This document shows, piece after piece, positions 9,390 to 19,243 of a DNA stretch of 64,000 nt. The position numbers and the translations under genes were made by a program. Every line of letters starts with the position of its first letter. Position 1 is the stretch's first letter. Under the pieces are notes generated by a model. That model made no database searches. It saw only the letters and a program-made list of their open reading frames with translations, and had not been told where the DNA came from. Where the stretch lies: contig CAVTJX010000019.1 in the NCBI GenBank assembly GCA_963735175.1, forward strand, positions 1 through 64,000. The letters run 5' to 3'. The DNA comes from CAVTJX01 sp963735175. GTDB lineage: Bacteria; Electryoneota; RPQS01.

Positions 9390-9495
9390 GCGCGGGGTGA
9401 GGGCACCCCGCGCAGCGTTAAAAATCTGCCTGGGCGGCGGGCTTTGTCCCGCCGCAATTTCCAGAAACGAGCAACGGGGCAGAGCCCGTTGCCCA
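9390..9495 (+). repeat. Composite three-hairpin dispersed repeat, copy 1
   Basis: Three palindromes in series: GCGCGGGGTG/CACCCCGCGC (9390-9413), GCGGCGGG/CCCGCCGC (about 9433-9456) and CAACGGG/CCCGTTG (9472-9491). The same three blocks occur in the same order on the opposite strand at 40372-40498. The first hairpin has a T-run on the minus strand and could also terminate the patatin gene. Confidence 0.75.
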
Positions 9496-9575
9496 GGAAT
9501 GGAATTGGAATCCCTTGGCCCGCGCAGTGGCGGTAATCCCGGGTGTCAGCACCACGGTCCGCGGCGACCACGCCG

Positions 9576-11998
9576 CTAAAATCGGTGTCCGAGGTTCACA
9601 TAAATATGCGTGAATTCAGGGCTGTGCGGACCTTCCAGCAGATGGCCAACCGATAAAGTCAACGGGCCGACGAACGTGGAAAGACCCATCGAGCCGCCGA
9701 TGCCGTGCAGATACTGGTCCGATCGCGGCAGCGGTTCCGATGCGGGTGAGACGGCACCCACGGTGTACAGCGCCGACAAATAGGCGTCGGCGATCCAGCG
9801 TGACAACATGTCCCAGCGCAGTTCTCCCAGCGCCAACACGCGGCAGTTGCCGTAGTATTCGGCTTCGTGTGCCCCCAACACACTTTCCTCGCCACCCAGC
9901 GGAAATTGACCCCACAGCGGCAGACGACGGTCGTTCCAGGCATACTCAGCGTGGCTGTGCGCTACCAGGCGGCGGTTCAGCGGCAGGTAGAGATCGCCGT
10001 CGGCGATCACGCGGTTGAAAGCGCGGCCCTCCGAGCGTGACTTGATTGCGTATTCGTACCGTCCGTTGACCGAAAATCCGCTGGTCGGAAACGGGTAGCG
10101 GTCCTTGGTGTCGGCCCGCACGCGGCCTGCCACCAAGAGCAAACTCGCCGTCGGTTCATCCACCACGCCGCCCGCGCGCACGTTCTGGTAGAGCAGTCCG
10201 ACCGGCGACTTCACTCCAGCGGCGGAAAGCCCGGCCCACCCACGCTTCGCTGACTCGGTACGCTTCGAAAAAGTAGAATCCGGTGGATTTGTGGCGTGCG
10301 TCGTAAAAGCAGTATTCTTCGCGCCGCCAGCCGATCCGCAAGTCTGTCGTGAGATAGCTTTGCAGCGCACGGTCGAGGGGCGTGTTCAGCGGCGAGCGGT
10401 CAAAAGTGAGCGCCGCGCGCACTTCCTCGTCCATCTCGCCATACTTGCCGTAGAGCGCGAGTTGCGCGCCGAAGTTCAGCACGTTGTCGTTCAGAAATTC
10501 GGCAAAGCCGCGCCCTTTCGCGCTCCAGTGAATACCCCGCGCCCAACCGCAGTTGGCGGCGACTCGACGTTCCTTCGCGCGCAGCGTCAAATCCACACCG
10601 CTGTCCGACGGTTGCGCCGCCAGGGTGACCGATTCGAACAGGTCGCTGCCGTAGATTTGGCTGATTCCTCGCCGTGCCTTGCGCAAATCGAACAGTTCGC
10701 CGGGGCGCTGTGTGAACTCGACGCAGGAGAATGCCCGGCCGGTAGCGGCGCAGTCCCGCCACGCGAATCGAGCGGATCCGTCCTTCCTCCCAGTGGCTGC
10801 GCAACGTGTCCGTGGCTGTGAGTTCCAACTCCGTCGCGTGCGCCAGCACGTGACTCTGATCCATATATGTCTGCCGCAGCAGTGTCAGTTTCGCCAGGCC
10901 GTCCGCGCCCGTGGGCAGCGCCGCCACGATGGAATCCGGCACATGCCGCACGCCCGAAAAAGCGTATCCCGCAGGCGGCAATCCGGCGCCGCTCGTCTCC
11001 GCGCGGAAACGGAGGTAGTTTTGCTGCGAGCAATACGGCTGGCCTTCGCGCCGCGCCGCCGCGGAATCGTCGCGGACGAACAGCGCGCGCAGCGCCGGCA
11101 TCTGCGCCCGCGCAGCTGTATATCCCGCCATGATCAGGGTGTCAACTCCGCTGAAATCACTCGCGCGGTGCTTGCCCACGTCAGGCGTGATCACTAAATT
11201 GGCCTTGCGTCGCGACTGGTCGTTGCGCTCTAAATGCATGATCGTCGTCACGCGCCCCGCCAGTTCCCACGGCAAATCGAGATCTTCGTCGACTCCCAGA
11301 TCGGCCGACATATCCACCGCGATCACCGTCGTGGCTCCTTGCGCCCGCGCGGCCTCGACGGGAATATTCTCCACCACGCCGCCGTCGGCCAACAGCAGGG
11401 TGTCCATTTCGTAGGGTGTGAACACCAGCGGCAGCGAGATCGAGGCCCGCATCGCCTCCGACAGATCGCCGCGATCGAAGATCACGGCCTGGCCGCTGAT
11501 CAGGTCCGTCGCCACCGCGCGGAAGGGAATCCGCAAATCATTGAACGATGGCCACGGTTGATAGGGCGCGCGGTGTACGAGGTCGAACAACAGCTCCGTC
11601 AGCTTCTGGCCGTTGGTCAGCGCCACCGGCAGTTCCGGCGTGAATCCGCGAAAGCGCAGGTTGATGATGTGCATCGCGCTCGATTCTTTGCGCCCTAAAA
11701 ACAGACTGCGCCGCGCGGGCCGGTCCAGAAACAGGCTCGACCAGTCGGTCTTGAGCGACACCGCTTCCAGCTCCGACGCCGTATAGCCCGAGGCATAGAG
11801 CCCGCCCAACACCGCGCCCATTGACGTGCCCACGATCAGGTCGGGCTCGAGGTGTTCTTCTTCCAGCGCTTTCAGAATGCCAATGAAGGCAAAACCGCGC
11901 GCGCCGCCACCCGAGAGTGCCAGCGCCACGGTTTCCGCCCGCGCCGTTAACGGGGCGAGCAACAGCACCATCAGCAGAAGTTTCGTTGTGATTCGCAT
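9576..11998 (-). CDS. Patatin-like phospholipase with POTRA and BamA-type barrel (type Vd autotransporter-like, frameshifted)
   Basis: ATG 11998 opens a signal peptide (MRITTKLLLMVLLLAPLTARA). The patatin domain follows with the oxyanion-hole GGGARGFAFIGIL, nucleophile elbow GTSMG (Ser at about residue 60) and the catalytic DGG of the Ser-Asp dyad. After about residue 300 come a POTRA-like segment and beta-strands rich in aromatic residues, ending EFTHIYVNLGHRF, a typical BamA/Omp85-type barrel end with C-terminal Phe. This patatin-POTRA-barrel order is that of PlpD-like proteins, which display or release a phospholipase A at the cell surface. Frames shift near 10715 and 10215; joined length is about 807 residues. 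No clear ribosome site is seen. Activity is inferred from motifs. Confidence 0.85.
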
Positions 11999-12120
11999 CT
12001 ATCTCAAATTTTCGAAGAACCGGATTTGATTCTCGCCGTCGCGGCCCTCAAGGCCGCGATACCCCGCCGCTCCGGCCCTCACTTTGCATTTTCTTTAACT
12101 TTGTGTTTTCCGGGAAATCT

Positions 12121-13628
12121 ATGAACCTCACCGTCTGGACATTTGCCCAAAGCGGTCATCTGCCCGCTGCATTCCCCCGCGCCGCATTTGGGGCGGCCAA
12201 TCTGCTTCTGGCGGGTGGCTCCACCGATGATTCCCGCGCGCTCAGCGCCGATCCGGCGAACTTCGCCGCCTGCTTCAACGCCGCCGCCCGCCGCGCCGCT
12301 GATGGTCTCGTGATTTTCGCTCCGCCCGATCTTGTGGATCTGCATCCCAACGCGCTGCGGCTTTTAACCGATGCGGCAGACAACCAACCCACGGGCTGTT
12401 TTTTCTACGGCGACTATTTATTGCGCGGCACGAAGGGCGACGAACTCGTCAAGGTGCGCGCCGACATCGGCGACATCACCGAGCGCGAAGACTGGGGACC
12501 GCTCTGGGCCGTGCGCGTCTCGTGGCTCTTAAGCAACGGCGGCCTCGACGAACAGAATCCCCGCGCCGCCTTCTATGATCTGCTGCTCAAAAGCTGGGGA
12601 ACAGGCCGCCGCGTGCATGTCGGCGGGCCGCTCGCGGTGATTCCCGCGCCCGTACAGGATGCCGCCGCTGATGCCACCAAGCAGAAACTCTTTTTCCCGG
12701 CCGCGGCAAGCTTGGCGGCTTCTCGTATCTTTTCATGGATCCCGAGGACGAACGCCAGACCGAAACCGTCTTCTACAACTTCCTGAAACGCGAACACGCC
12801 TGGCTGGAGGGCGAACGCTCTGCATTCCCCACCGCTGGCGGGGGGGATAGGGGGGGTGGGACTCGGCTCGGGATTCTCGACTCGAATTTCGAATTTCGAA
12901 TTTCGAATTTTCCTCTTGTCTCCGTCGTCACGCCCGTCTATAACCGCGCCCGCTTCATCGGCAAAGCCATCGCCTCCGTTCAGCGTCAGACCTTCACCGA
13001 CTGGGAATACGTCGTAGTCGACAACGGTTCCACCGACAACACCCGCGAAGTCGTCCGCGAGATCGCGGTAAAAGATCCCCGCGTGCGCCTCATCGAGAAC
13101 GACCAGAACGTCATCGCGCTGAGCCTGAATCTCGGCGTGCGGGCCGCGCGCGGCAAATACATCTCGCAGCTCGACAGCGATGACGAATACCCGCCCACCA
13201 CGCTCGAAGCCATGACCCGCGAACTCGAGGCCCATCCCACTTGGGGCATCGCCATCGCCTATTACGAATTGATGGACGAGGGTGGCACGGTGCTGCCCGA
13301 GTTCGGCGTCATCCGCCATCTCGAATACAACCGCAACAACATCCTGCGCGTCGACGGCGCCGGCGCGCCGCGCATGTGGCACCGCGCAGTGATCCTCGAA
13401 TTCGGCGGCTTCGACGAGCAGGTGCTCGGCCATTACGGCGAGGACTACGACCTCGTGCTGAAGTGCGGCGAAAAATATGAAGTTGGCCGCGTCCACGAAA
13501 TCTGCTACTACTACCGCCGCCACGAAGACAACACCGACGTCAAGCGCGACCCGGAAATGAAGATCAAGAACAAAACCCTCGCCCGCCTCAACGCCCTCTC
13601 CCGCCGCCGCACTCTGAATGGCCGCTGA
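12121..13628 (+). CDS. Two-part family 2 glycosyltransferase with a repeat-derived linker (frameshifted)
   Basis: ATG 12121 starts an N-terminal domain of about 200 residues resembling a degenerate GT2 fold (LAGGSTDDS, FAPPDLVDLHPNAL, CFFYGDYLL). The frame changes near 12720 and continues FMDPEDERQTETVFYNFL. A canonical GT-A glycosyltransferase follows: LVSVVTPVYNRA, VVDNGSTDNTREVV, QLDSDDEYPP (DxD-like metal site) and the acceptor-side GEDYDLVLKCGEKY. It probably adds a sugar to a cell-surface polymer or protein. The linker between the domains is unusual: it is encoded by a G-rich palindromic repeat (12824-12863) and a TTCGAATTT array (12880-12911), both in frame. Total length is about 502 residues. 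Confidence 0.75.
12824..12863 (+). repeat. G-rich palindromic repeat inside a coding sequence
   Basis: ATTCCCCACCGCTGGCGGGG followed by GGGATAGGGGGGGTGGGACT. It encodes the Gly-rich linker FPTAGGGDRGGGT of the glycosyltransferase in frame. Related copies lie at 13636, 26058, 26345, 26831 and 27213, all with the G-rich strand on plus. Confidence 0.8.
12880..12911 (+). repeat. TTCGAATTT tandem array inside a coding sequence
   Basis: ACTCGAATTTCGAATTTCGA continuing for another unit and ending in TTTTCC. It is read in frame as DSNFEFRISNF just before the GT2 domain. The same array occurs between genes at 13684, 16130, 19899 and 26107. Confidence 0.8.
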
Positions 13629-13635
13629 TTACTCC

Positions 13636-13672
13636 GATTCCCCCCACTGGCGGGGGGCAAGGGGGGGTGGAA
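13636..13672 (+). repeat. G-rich palindromic repeat, intergenic copy
   Basis: GATTCCCCCCACTGGCGGGG then GGCAAGGGGGGGTGGAACTC, just after the glycosyltransferase stop. It is followed by a degenerate TTCGAAT patch and a GGGGCGGAC palindrome, so three repeat families stack between convergent genes. Confidence 0.75.
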
Positions 13673-13749
13673 CTCTTCTCTGATTCCGAGTTTCGAATCT
13701 TAGATTTTCTTCTGTAGGGGCGGACCCAAGTGTCCGCCCTTTCTCGTTT

Positions 13750-15030
13750 CTAATCTTTCCGCACCTTGTAACCAACACCTTCGACGGCCGAGTCAGCCGC
13801 GCGCGGTCCAGCGCCTCGCCTTCCACGTGTGCGATGCCCGTCTCCAGCGACACTTCCGCCGCCGTCACGCCCGGCACCGCCTGCAGCGACTGCGACACCG
13901 TCGCCACGCAGTGCGAGCAGTTCATGCCGTCGACTCGCAGATCGAAGCCCTTGGAATTGTCGGCCATCGTGTCCTTTCCGAAAATCCCCCAGCGCCGCTC
14001 GGCCGCATGAAGAAAATGCAAGGCCATGAAAAAGGTCAGCAACCCGGCGCTGCCCCAGGTGAGCCACGCCGGCAGCATCTCTTCGTGAACGTGCGTCAGC
14101 ATCTTCACATCCAGCCCGGTGCGCACGGCAATCGCGTCCAGCGCAAATCCGAAGAGCAGCGCCAGCACCGCGATCGCGCCGAGATACGTGCCGAGGATCC
14201 GCCGCCCCATCACGCGGCCGATGATCACCAGCGTGGCTGCGTTGGTCGCCGGTCCGGTCATTAGAAACACGAAGGCCGCGCCCGCCGAAATCCCCTTTGC
14301 CATCAGCACCGCCGCGATCGGAATTGAGGCGGTCGAGCAAACGTATAACGGAATCCCGAAGGCCATCATCACCAGCATTTGCAGGAACCGCGACGGTATC
14401 TGTCCCGCAAAAAAGTCGTCGGGAATCAGCAGCGAGATCAGCGCTGCCGCCGCGAGTCCCACCACCAGCCAAAGCGCGATGTCGCCGAGCAGATCGACAA
14501 ACGCAAACCGCGCTCCGCTGATCAGCTTCGCGCCCAGCGACCGTGGCTGCGTTTCATTCAGCGCGTCCTCGCTGTCCCGCTGATAGTGCTGCCACTGCGT
14601 CTCGTCTGCGCCATTGCGCTTCAAGAGCATGGTGGCGATTCCCCCGACAATCCCGCTGACGAAGGCCGCCACCGGGCCGGAAGATTGCGAACAGCCAGCC
14701 AAGGAAACCGTAGGTCGCAAAGATTGAGTCGAGTCCTGTCTGCGGCGTGGAAATTAAAAAGGACACCACCGCCGCCGGAGAAGCGCCGCGCTTCCGCAGT
14801 CCCATTGCCGTCGGCACTACGCCGCACGAACAGAGCGGCAGGGGCACGCCCAACACCGCCGCCTTGACCACGGCCCGCACCGTGTTGCCACCGAGGTGGC
14901 GGGCCACCGTTTGCCGGGGCACAAACACGTGCAACAGCCCGGCAAAGGCAAAGCCCAGAATCAGGTACGGAGCCATCTCGCCGAGGAGTCTGACCATTTC
15001 CAGCAGAAACTGCGACATCACGGCTGTCAT
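13750..15030 (-). CDS. SO_0444/ArsP-like Cu/Zn efflux permease with C-terminal HMA domain (frameshifted)
   Basis: ATG 15030 follows AAGGTGA. The N-terminal half has helices with LILGFAFAGLLHVFVP and the family motif VPLPLCSCGVVPTAMGLRKRGAS; the second half has MMAFGIPLYVCSTASIPIAAVLM and FLMTGPATNAATLVIIGRVMG. These paired Cys-containing membrane motifs define the UPF0718/SO_0444 permease family, linked to copper, zinc or arsenical efflux. A heavy-metal-associated domain is fused at the C-terminus (GMNCSHCVATVSQSL), ending GYKVRKD. Frames shift near 14700 and 13800; total is about 427 residues. The metal probably binds the HMA CxxC before export; which metal is not determinable. No metal-responsive regulator is adjacent. 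Confidence 0.8.
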
Positions 15031-15034
15031 CCAA

Positions 15035-15304
15035 TATTCACCTTCGTATCATGCGTTGAATACTATCCCGACCGATCTAATTAAGATACGGATTCGTCGG
15101 GCAAAATTCAAATCCCGGAAGGTACTAAAGTACTAAAGAACTAAAGTGCTAAGTGGTCAAAATAGGAAGTGCGGCTCCCCGGTATGATCCGCATTCCGGC
15201 TCAAGAGACCCCATTTCAGCGTTTCCGTGTTTCCGCGTCTTTTGCAAGCTTGACGTTTCCCATCAAAATGCTTACCTTTCAATGACTCCGTGGGAAATCT
15301 AACT
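15035..15304. other. Divergent intergenic region with short direct repeats
   Basis: About 270 bases between the divergent permease and pyrF. It carries four imperfect copies of an 8-9 base unit (GTACTAAA, GTACTAAA, GAACTAAA, GTGCTAAG) at 15121-15151, spacing like a possible regulator-binding array. No gene is seen. Promoters for both neighbours must lie here, but none is clear. Confidence 0.45.
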
Positions 15305-16108
15305 ATGCCCGAACCTTTCCTCGTGCGCCTCAAGGCCGCTATTGCCCACGCCGGTGCGCCGTTGTGCGTGGGACTCGACCCCGACCCCCGGCTGTTGCCG
15401 CCTCATCTGGGGCAGTCGGCGGCCGCAGTCCATGATTTTCTGGTTGCGATCATTCAGGCAACTCGCGACCGCGTCGCTGCTTATAAGCCAAACACCGCAT
15501 TTTTCGAGGCTTACGGGCCAGAAGGCATTGCCATCCTCGAATCCCTGCGGCAACAAATCGGCCCCGACACACTCTATTTTGTCGATGCCAAACGGGGCGA
15601 TGTTGCCCATACCAACGAGGCTTACGCCCGCGCCATATTTGGCCGGATGCAAGCCGATGCCGTCACCGTCCAGCCCTACATGGGCGGGGCGCCGCTAGCC
15701 CCATTCTGCGCCGATCCCCGCCGGGGGATGTTTGTTTTATGCGCCACCTCCAATCCCGGTGCCGAAGAGGTACAGGGGCTTGAGACGCCCGACGGCCCGC
15801 TCTTTATGAAGATTGCCCGTCTGGCCCCAAGCTGGAGTGCGCACCCCAATGTCGGACTGGTCCTCGGAACCACGAAACCCGAGGCGCTGGAAGCTGTCGC
15901 CGCGGCCGCGCCCGATCTGCCCTATCTGCTGCCCGGCGGGGGCGCGCAAGGCGGTGATACGGCCCGCGTCATGGAAATCCTCCGCCGCCACAACGCGACC
16001 GGCCTCTTCACCTTCTCGCGCAGCGTGCTCTACGCCACTTCCGGCCCGGACTACGCAGAAGCCGCCCGCGCCGAGGTCGACCGCCTGCATGCAAACCTGA
16101 ACACCTGA
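15305..16108 (+). CDS. pyrF: Orotidine-5'-phosphate decarboxylase
   Basis: Final step of de novo UMP synthesis: OMP to UMP plus CO2. About 267 residues from ATG 15305 (a GTG at 15290 is in frame but less likely). The conserved N-terminal LCVGLDPDPRLLP, AYKPNTAFFEAYG and the catalytic block FVDAKRGDVAHTNEAYA are clear; in this last one the Asp-Lys-Asp network with the Lys drives decarboxylation. The length and the APLAPFC and LPGGGAQGGD motifs fit the longer type 2 PyrF subgroup used by mycobacteria and many FCB bacteria. pyrE lies 1.8 kb downstream on the same strand, separated by a secreted protein gene, so the pair is loosely clustered. Confidence 0.93.
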   Translation: MPEPFLVRLKAAIAHAGAPLCVGLDPDPRLLPPHLGQSAAAVHDFLVAIIQATRDRVAAYKPNTAFFEAYGPEGIAILESLRQQIGPDTLYFVDAKRGDVAHTNEAYARAIFGRMQADAVTVQPYMGGAPLAPFCADPRRGMFVLCATSNPGAEEVQGLETPDGPLFMKIARLAPSWSAHPNVGLVLGTTKPEALEAVAAAAPDLPYLLPGGGAQGGDTARVMEILRRHNATGLFTFSRSVLYATSGPDYAEAARAEVDRLHANLNT

Positions 16109-16129
16109 CAAAACAAACTGTTTTCTGAC

Positions 16130-16166
16130 TCTGACTCGGATTTCGAGTTTCGGATTTCGAATTTCT
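16130..16166 (+). repeat. TTCGAATTT-type array upstream of a T9SS gene
   Basis: CTGACTCGGATTTCGAGTTT then CGGATTTCGAATTTCTC, a degenerate tandem array between pyrF and the propeller gene at 16211. Confidence 0.7.
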
Positions 16167-16210
16167 CTTCAGTTACATTGGCGGTCACGGTTCAAACCTT
16201 GGGAGGGGTT

Positions 16211-17791
16211 ATGAAACGAACGATCGGCTGCGTACTTGTTCTCGCCCTGCTGTTGCTGACTTCTAGCGCCCCCGCGCAATCGCTGCAATTACTTGACACG
16301 TTGCAATTGCCGTGGGCCGCGCCGAGTACGGGGTACAATCTCTTCGGCCGCGATTCCGTGCTGTTTGTGCCCCTGGGGAACGCGGGGCTGTGGCTGGTCA
16401 ACATCACGGATCCGGCCAACCTTGCGCGCTTGAGCCAAATCGACACCCTCGACGTGCATCAGGGAGTTGTGCCTGTCTTCACGTCGCACCATGCTTATCT
16501 GCAACGGGCGAAATCCGTCACGGTGCTCGATTTCCTGAGTCCAACCGTGCCGGGCGTGCTCGGCAGCATCTGGCGATTTCCAGCCGTCAGCGGCGCGTCG
16601 CTGGATGACATCATCGCCGGTGAAACCTATCTCTTTTCGCGCAGTCGACACTTGGGTTACGATTCGCTGCTCGTGCTGAATCCCGCCGATCCGGCCCATC
16701 TGTCGCTCATGGCGACGCATCCGGATCCTGCAGGCTGCGCCATCGCCGCGGACCAGCAATACATCTTTCGCATTTCGCAGATCGGCGTGCTCGAGATCCT
16801 TGAACAGCGCGACGGCAGCCCCCCGGTCCATGTCAGCCAGTGCTCCGTCGTCCCCTGCGCCTGGGCTTTGTCGGTCCGCGACGGTTTCGCGTACATTGGC
16901 GCGGACGGCTACTTCCAGATTATCGATGTTCACGACGTACTGAATCCCGTGCCCTTGTCCAGCACTCTCACCGGCACCGTCTATGCGCTCGGTCGCATCG
17001 GCGAGTCGGTAGTGGTGGGGCTGAACAATGCGCTGCAGGTCTTCGATCTTTCGGATGCGACAAATCCGCGACCCACGCTGAACTACCCGCTCGCCGACCA
17101 ACCGGGTGGCCTCTGGACCCGCGACAGCACGATCTTCGTCGCTGTTGGCGGTGTTCTTTCGGCGCTGCAATTCATCATGCCGCCGCCCACTGACTTTTGC
17201 CTCACGGCGCCCGCCGATTCCGATACCTGCGCCGTCTGGCAAAACGATGTGTGCTTCGTCTGGTACCGCTCCTATAATCCCGCCGTTAGCCCGCCACCGT
17301 CTTACCGCCTGCATTTACAGCGGGGTGCCGATGCCGTCGTCTTTCCGGTCGGTGATACTGTGCGGACGGTCAATCTAACCACGTTGGCCTGGGGAGACCT
17401 GAACGGCGCGACAATCACATGGTCGGTCGAAGCGGCCACTGCGGCCGGGGTCACCGAATGCGACGAGCCCTTCACCTTGTTCCTGACTGACACCGGCAGC
17501 ACCGTTACCGCGCTGTTGCCCGTGCCCGTGGCCTTCGGGCTTGAGGATGCGTGTCCCAATCCCTTCAACGCGACCACGACTCTCGCTTACTCACTGGCAC
17601 AACCGGGCTATGTGACATTGATTGTCTATGACCTCCAGGGGCGAGAGGTAGCCACACTGGTCGCCGAGGACCAACCGACAGGTGCGCACCACGTCCAGTG
17701 GGATGCCGCGGCTGCACCCTCGGGCGCCTACTTCGTCCGCCTCCAGTCCGGCGCGGACATGCACACGCAAAAACTCTTGCTCTTGAAATAG
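16211..17791 (+). CDS. Secreted LVIVD-like propeller protein with T9SS sorting domain
   Basis: Intact, about 526 residues from ATG 16211; the in-frame GTG at 16178 would precede a poor signal. GGGAGGGG at 16201-16208 is a strong ribosome site, nearly identical to that of the T9SS gene at 23809. Signal peptide MKRTIGCVLVLALLLLTSSAPAQS. The body repeats phrases such as LWLVNITDPANLARL, LLVLNPADPAHLSLM, FQIIDVHDVLNPVPL and LQVFDLSDATNPRPT, the LVIVD-repeat propeller pattern. The C-terminus is a complete T9SS module: ACPNPFNATTTLAYSL, VYDLQGREVATLV, SGAYFVRLQSG and HTQKLLLLK. It is inferred to be secreted and surface-bound; the ligand is unknown. Confidence 0.82.
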   Translation: MKRTIGCVLVLALLLLTSSAPAQSLQLLDTLQLPWAAPSTGYNLFGRDSVLFVPLGNAGLWLVNITDPANLARLSQIDTLDVHQGVVPVFTSHHAYLQRAKSVTVLDFLSPTVPGVLGSIWRFPAVSGASLDDIIAGETYLFSRSRHLGYDSLLVLNPADPAHLSLMATHPDPAGCAIAADQQYIFRISQIGVLEILEQRDGSPPVHVSQCSVVPCAWALSVRDGFAYIGADGYFQIIDVHDVLNPVPLSSTLTGTVYALGRIGESVVVGLNNALQVFDLSDATNPRPTLNYPLADQPGGLWTRDSTIFVAVGGVLSALQFIMPPPTDFCLTAPADSDTCAVWQNDVCFVWYRSYNPAVSPPPSYRLHLQRGADAVVFPVGDTVRTVNLTTLAWGDLNGATITWSVEAATAAGVTECDEPFTLFLTDTGSTVTALLPVPVAFGLEDACPNPFNATTTLAYSLAQPGYVTLIVYDLQGREVATLVAEDQPTGAHHVQWDAAAAPSGAYFVRLQSGADMHTQKLLLLK

Positions 17792-17888
17792 CGGTTGGCT
17801 TTTCCATCGGGATTGCCGCCGCTTGCGCGTCTTCGCGCGCGGCCCCGCGACGGCGCAGCGCGCTCCGTCAAACTTGTAGGTTTGTCAA

Positions 17889-18512
17889 ATGCTGAACCGA
17901 AACGAAGCGTTGAACCTGCTCCGCGAGAGCGGAGCCATTCTCGAAGGACATTTCCTGCTGACCAGCGGACGGCACAGCGGAGTGTATGTCGAGAAATTCC
18001 GCCTGCTCGAACATCCGGAATTGACCGCCCGCTTTGCCGAACCCATCGCCGAGCACTTCCACGACGCTAACGTCGACCTCGTCGTCGGCCCGCTCACCGG
18101 CGGCATTCTCGTCGCCCATGAAGTCGCCAAACTGCTGGGCAAGCCCATCGCTTTCCCCGAGCGCTCCCGCGATCACATGGACTGGCGGCGCGGCTTCAAG
18201 CTCGCGCCCGGCCAGCGCGTGCTCATCGTCGAGGATGTGATCACCACCGGCAAGACCATGCTCGAGGTTAAAGATGCCGTCCTGAAGACGGGCGCCGAAG
18301 TCGTCGGCATTGGCTGCCTCATCTGCCGCGGCAAGGTCGATTTCGAACCCGTGCCCTTCGCCGTCGTTTCCATGAATCTCGCCAGTTATCCCGACGATCG
18401 CTGCCCGCTCTGCCGCCGCAATCTACCCCTCGAAAAACGCGGCAGCCGCGCCGAGAAGCACGAGACCCCCGCTCCCCCTGCCAACGACGCGCACGAGGAA
18501 CCCGGCTTGTAG
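17889..18512 (+). CDS. pyrE: Orotate phosphoribosyltransferase
   Basis: Transfers orotate to PRPP to make OMP, the substrate of the PyrF encoded at 15305. Intact, 207 residues from ATG 17889. Motifs: FLLTSGRHSGVYVEKFRL (substrate loop), VVGPLTGGILVAHEVAK, and the PRPP-binding VLIVEDVITTGKTM. The C-terminal CPLCRRNLPLE, with a CxxC pair, is typical of the archaeal/thermophile-like PyrE subgroup, followed by a short disordered charged tail. The start follows AGGTTTGTCAA, a weak ribosome site. Confidence 0.93.
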   Translation: MLNRNEALNLLRESGAILEGHFLLTSGRHSGVYVEKFRLLEHPELTARFAEPIAEHFHDANVDLVVGPLTGGILVAHEVAKLLGKPIAFPERSRDHMDWRRGFKLAPGQRVLIVEDVITTGKTMLEVKDAVLKTGAEVVGIGCLICRGKVDFEPVPFAVVSMNLASYPDDRCPLCRRNLPLEKRGSRAEKHETPAPPANDAHEEPGL

Positions 18513-18590
18513 TGCCGCACGGTCCGTCAAAGACGAGATCTTCGACAAAGTCGGACAGTGCGCTCCGTAAACGCTCGATAAGGAAATTGA

Positions 18591-19174
18591 ATGTTCTGTT
18601 CCCACTGCGGCACGCCTAACGCCGAGGGCAGCCGCTTCTGCACCCACTGTGGCGCGGCATTGCTGGTTGCCCCCGCGGCGCCGCCAGCCGCACCGCCGGT
18701 CGCAGCCGCCCCTCCGCCACCCGAATACGCCGGCTTCTGGCGGCGTGCGGTAGCCCTCGCCATCGACGGATTGATTCTTTCGGTGCCCAGCGGCATCATC
18801 TTCATGCTCTTCATTCTGCCCACGATCACCGCGATCTGTATGAGCGGCGATGAGGACAAGATTGTGTCCATGGTCCTCGCTTCGATCTTCAGTTGGATTT
18901 GGCTCGCGATCCTGATTTTTACGATCCGCCTGCTCTACTTCGCGCTCTTCGAAGAAGCTCGCGCTTTCAGGCCACGCCGGGCAAGATGGCGTTGGGGATC
19001 ATCGTTACGGACAGGCATGGCGGTGCGGTCAGCTTTCCGCGCGCCCTCGGCCGTAATCTGGGAAAGGTGCTTTCCAAGGCGATTCTCTATATCGGCTACA
19101 TTATGGCCGGGCTTAGCGAGAAGAAGCAAGCCCTCCACGATATGCTGGCCGATACCCTGGTGGTGATGAAGTAA
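18591..19174 (+). CDS. Zinc-ribbon RDD family membrane protein (frameshifted)
   Basis: ATG 18591 follows AGGAAA. Residues 1-22 form a zinc ribbon with two CxxC pairs (MFCSHCGTPN and RFCTHCGAAL), then an Ala/Pro-rich linker, then an RDD domain: YAGFWRRAVALAIDGLIL with the family Arg-Asp pair, transmembrane FMLFILPTITAICM, a second helix pair, then TPGKMALGIIVTD and a final helix. The frame shifts near 18955 inside the loop before TPGKM. Reconstructed length is about 194 residues. Function is unknown; RDD proteins are often proposed transporters. A paralogue follows 69 bases downstream. Confidence 0.82.
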
Positions 19175-19243
19175 GGGCGCAGACGGCCCTGGACTCGCGT
19201 CCGCGTTATCGTCCGCTACGCAACTGACCGCAGGAGATATCCC

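Noticed and set aside
16289..17314. Minus-strand open frame of about 341 codons
   Set aside because: Antisense to the intact LVIVD-like T9SS protein; no family resemblance.
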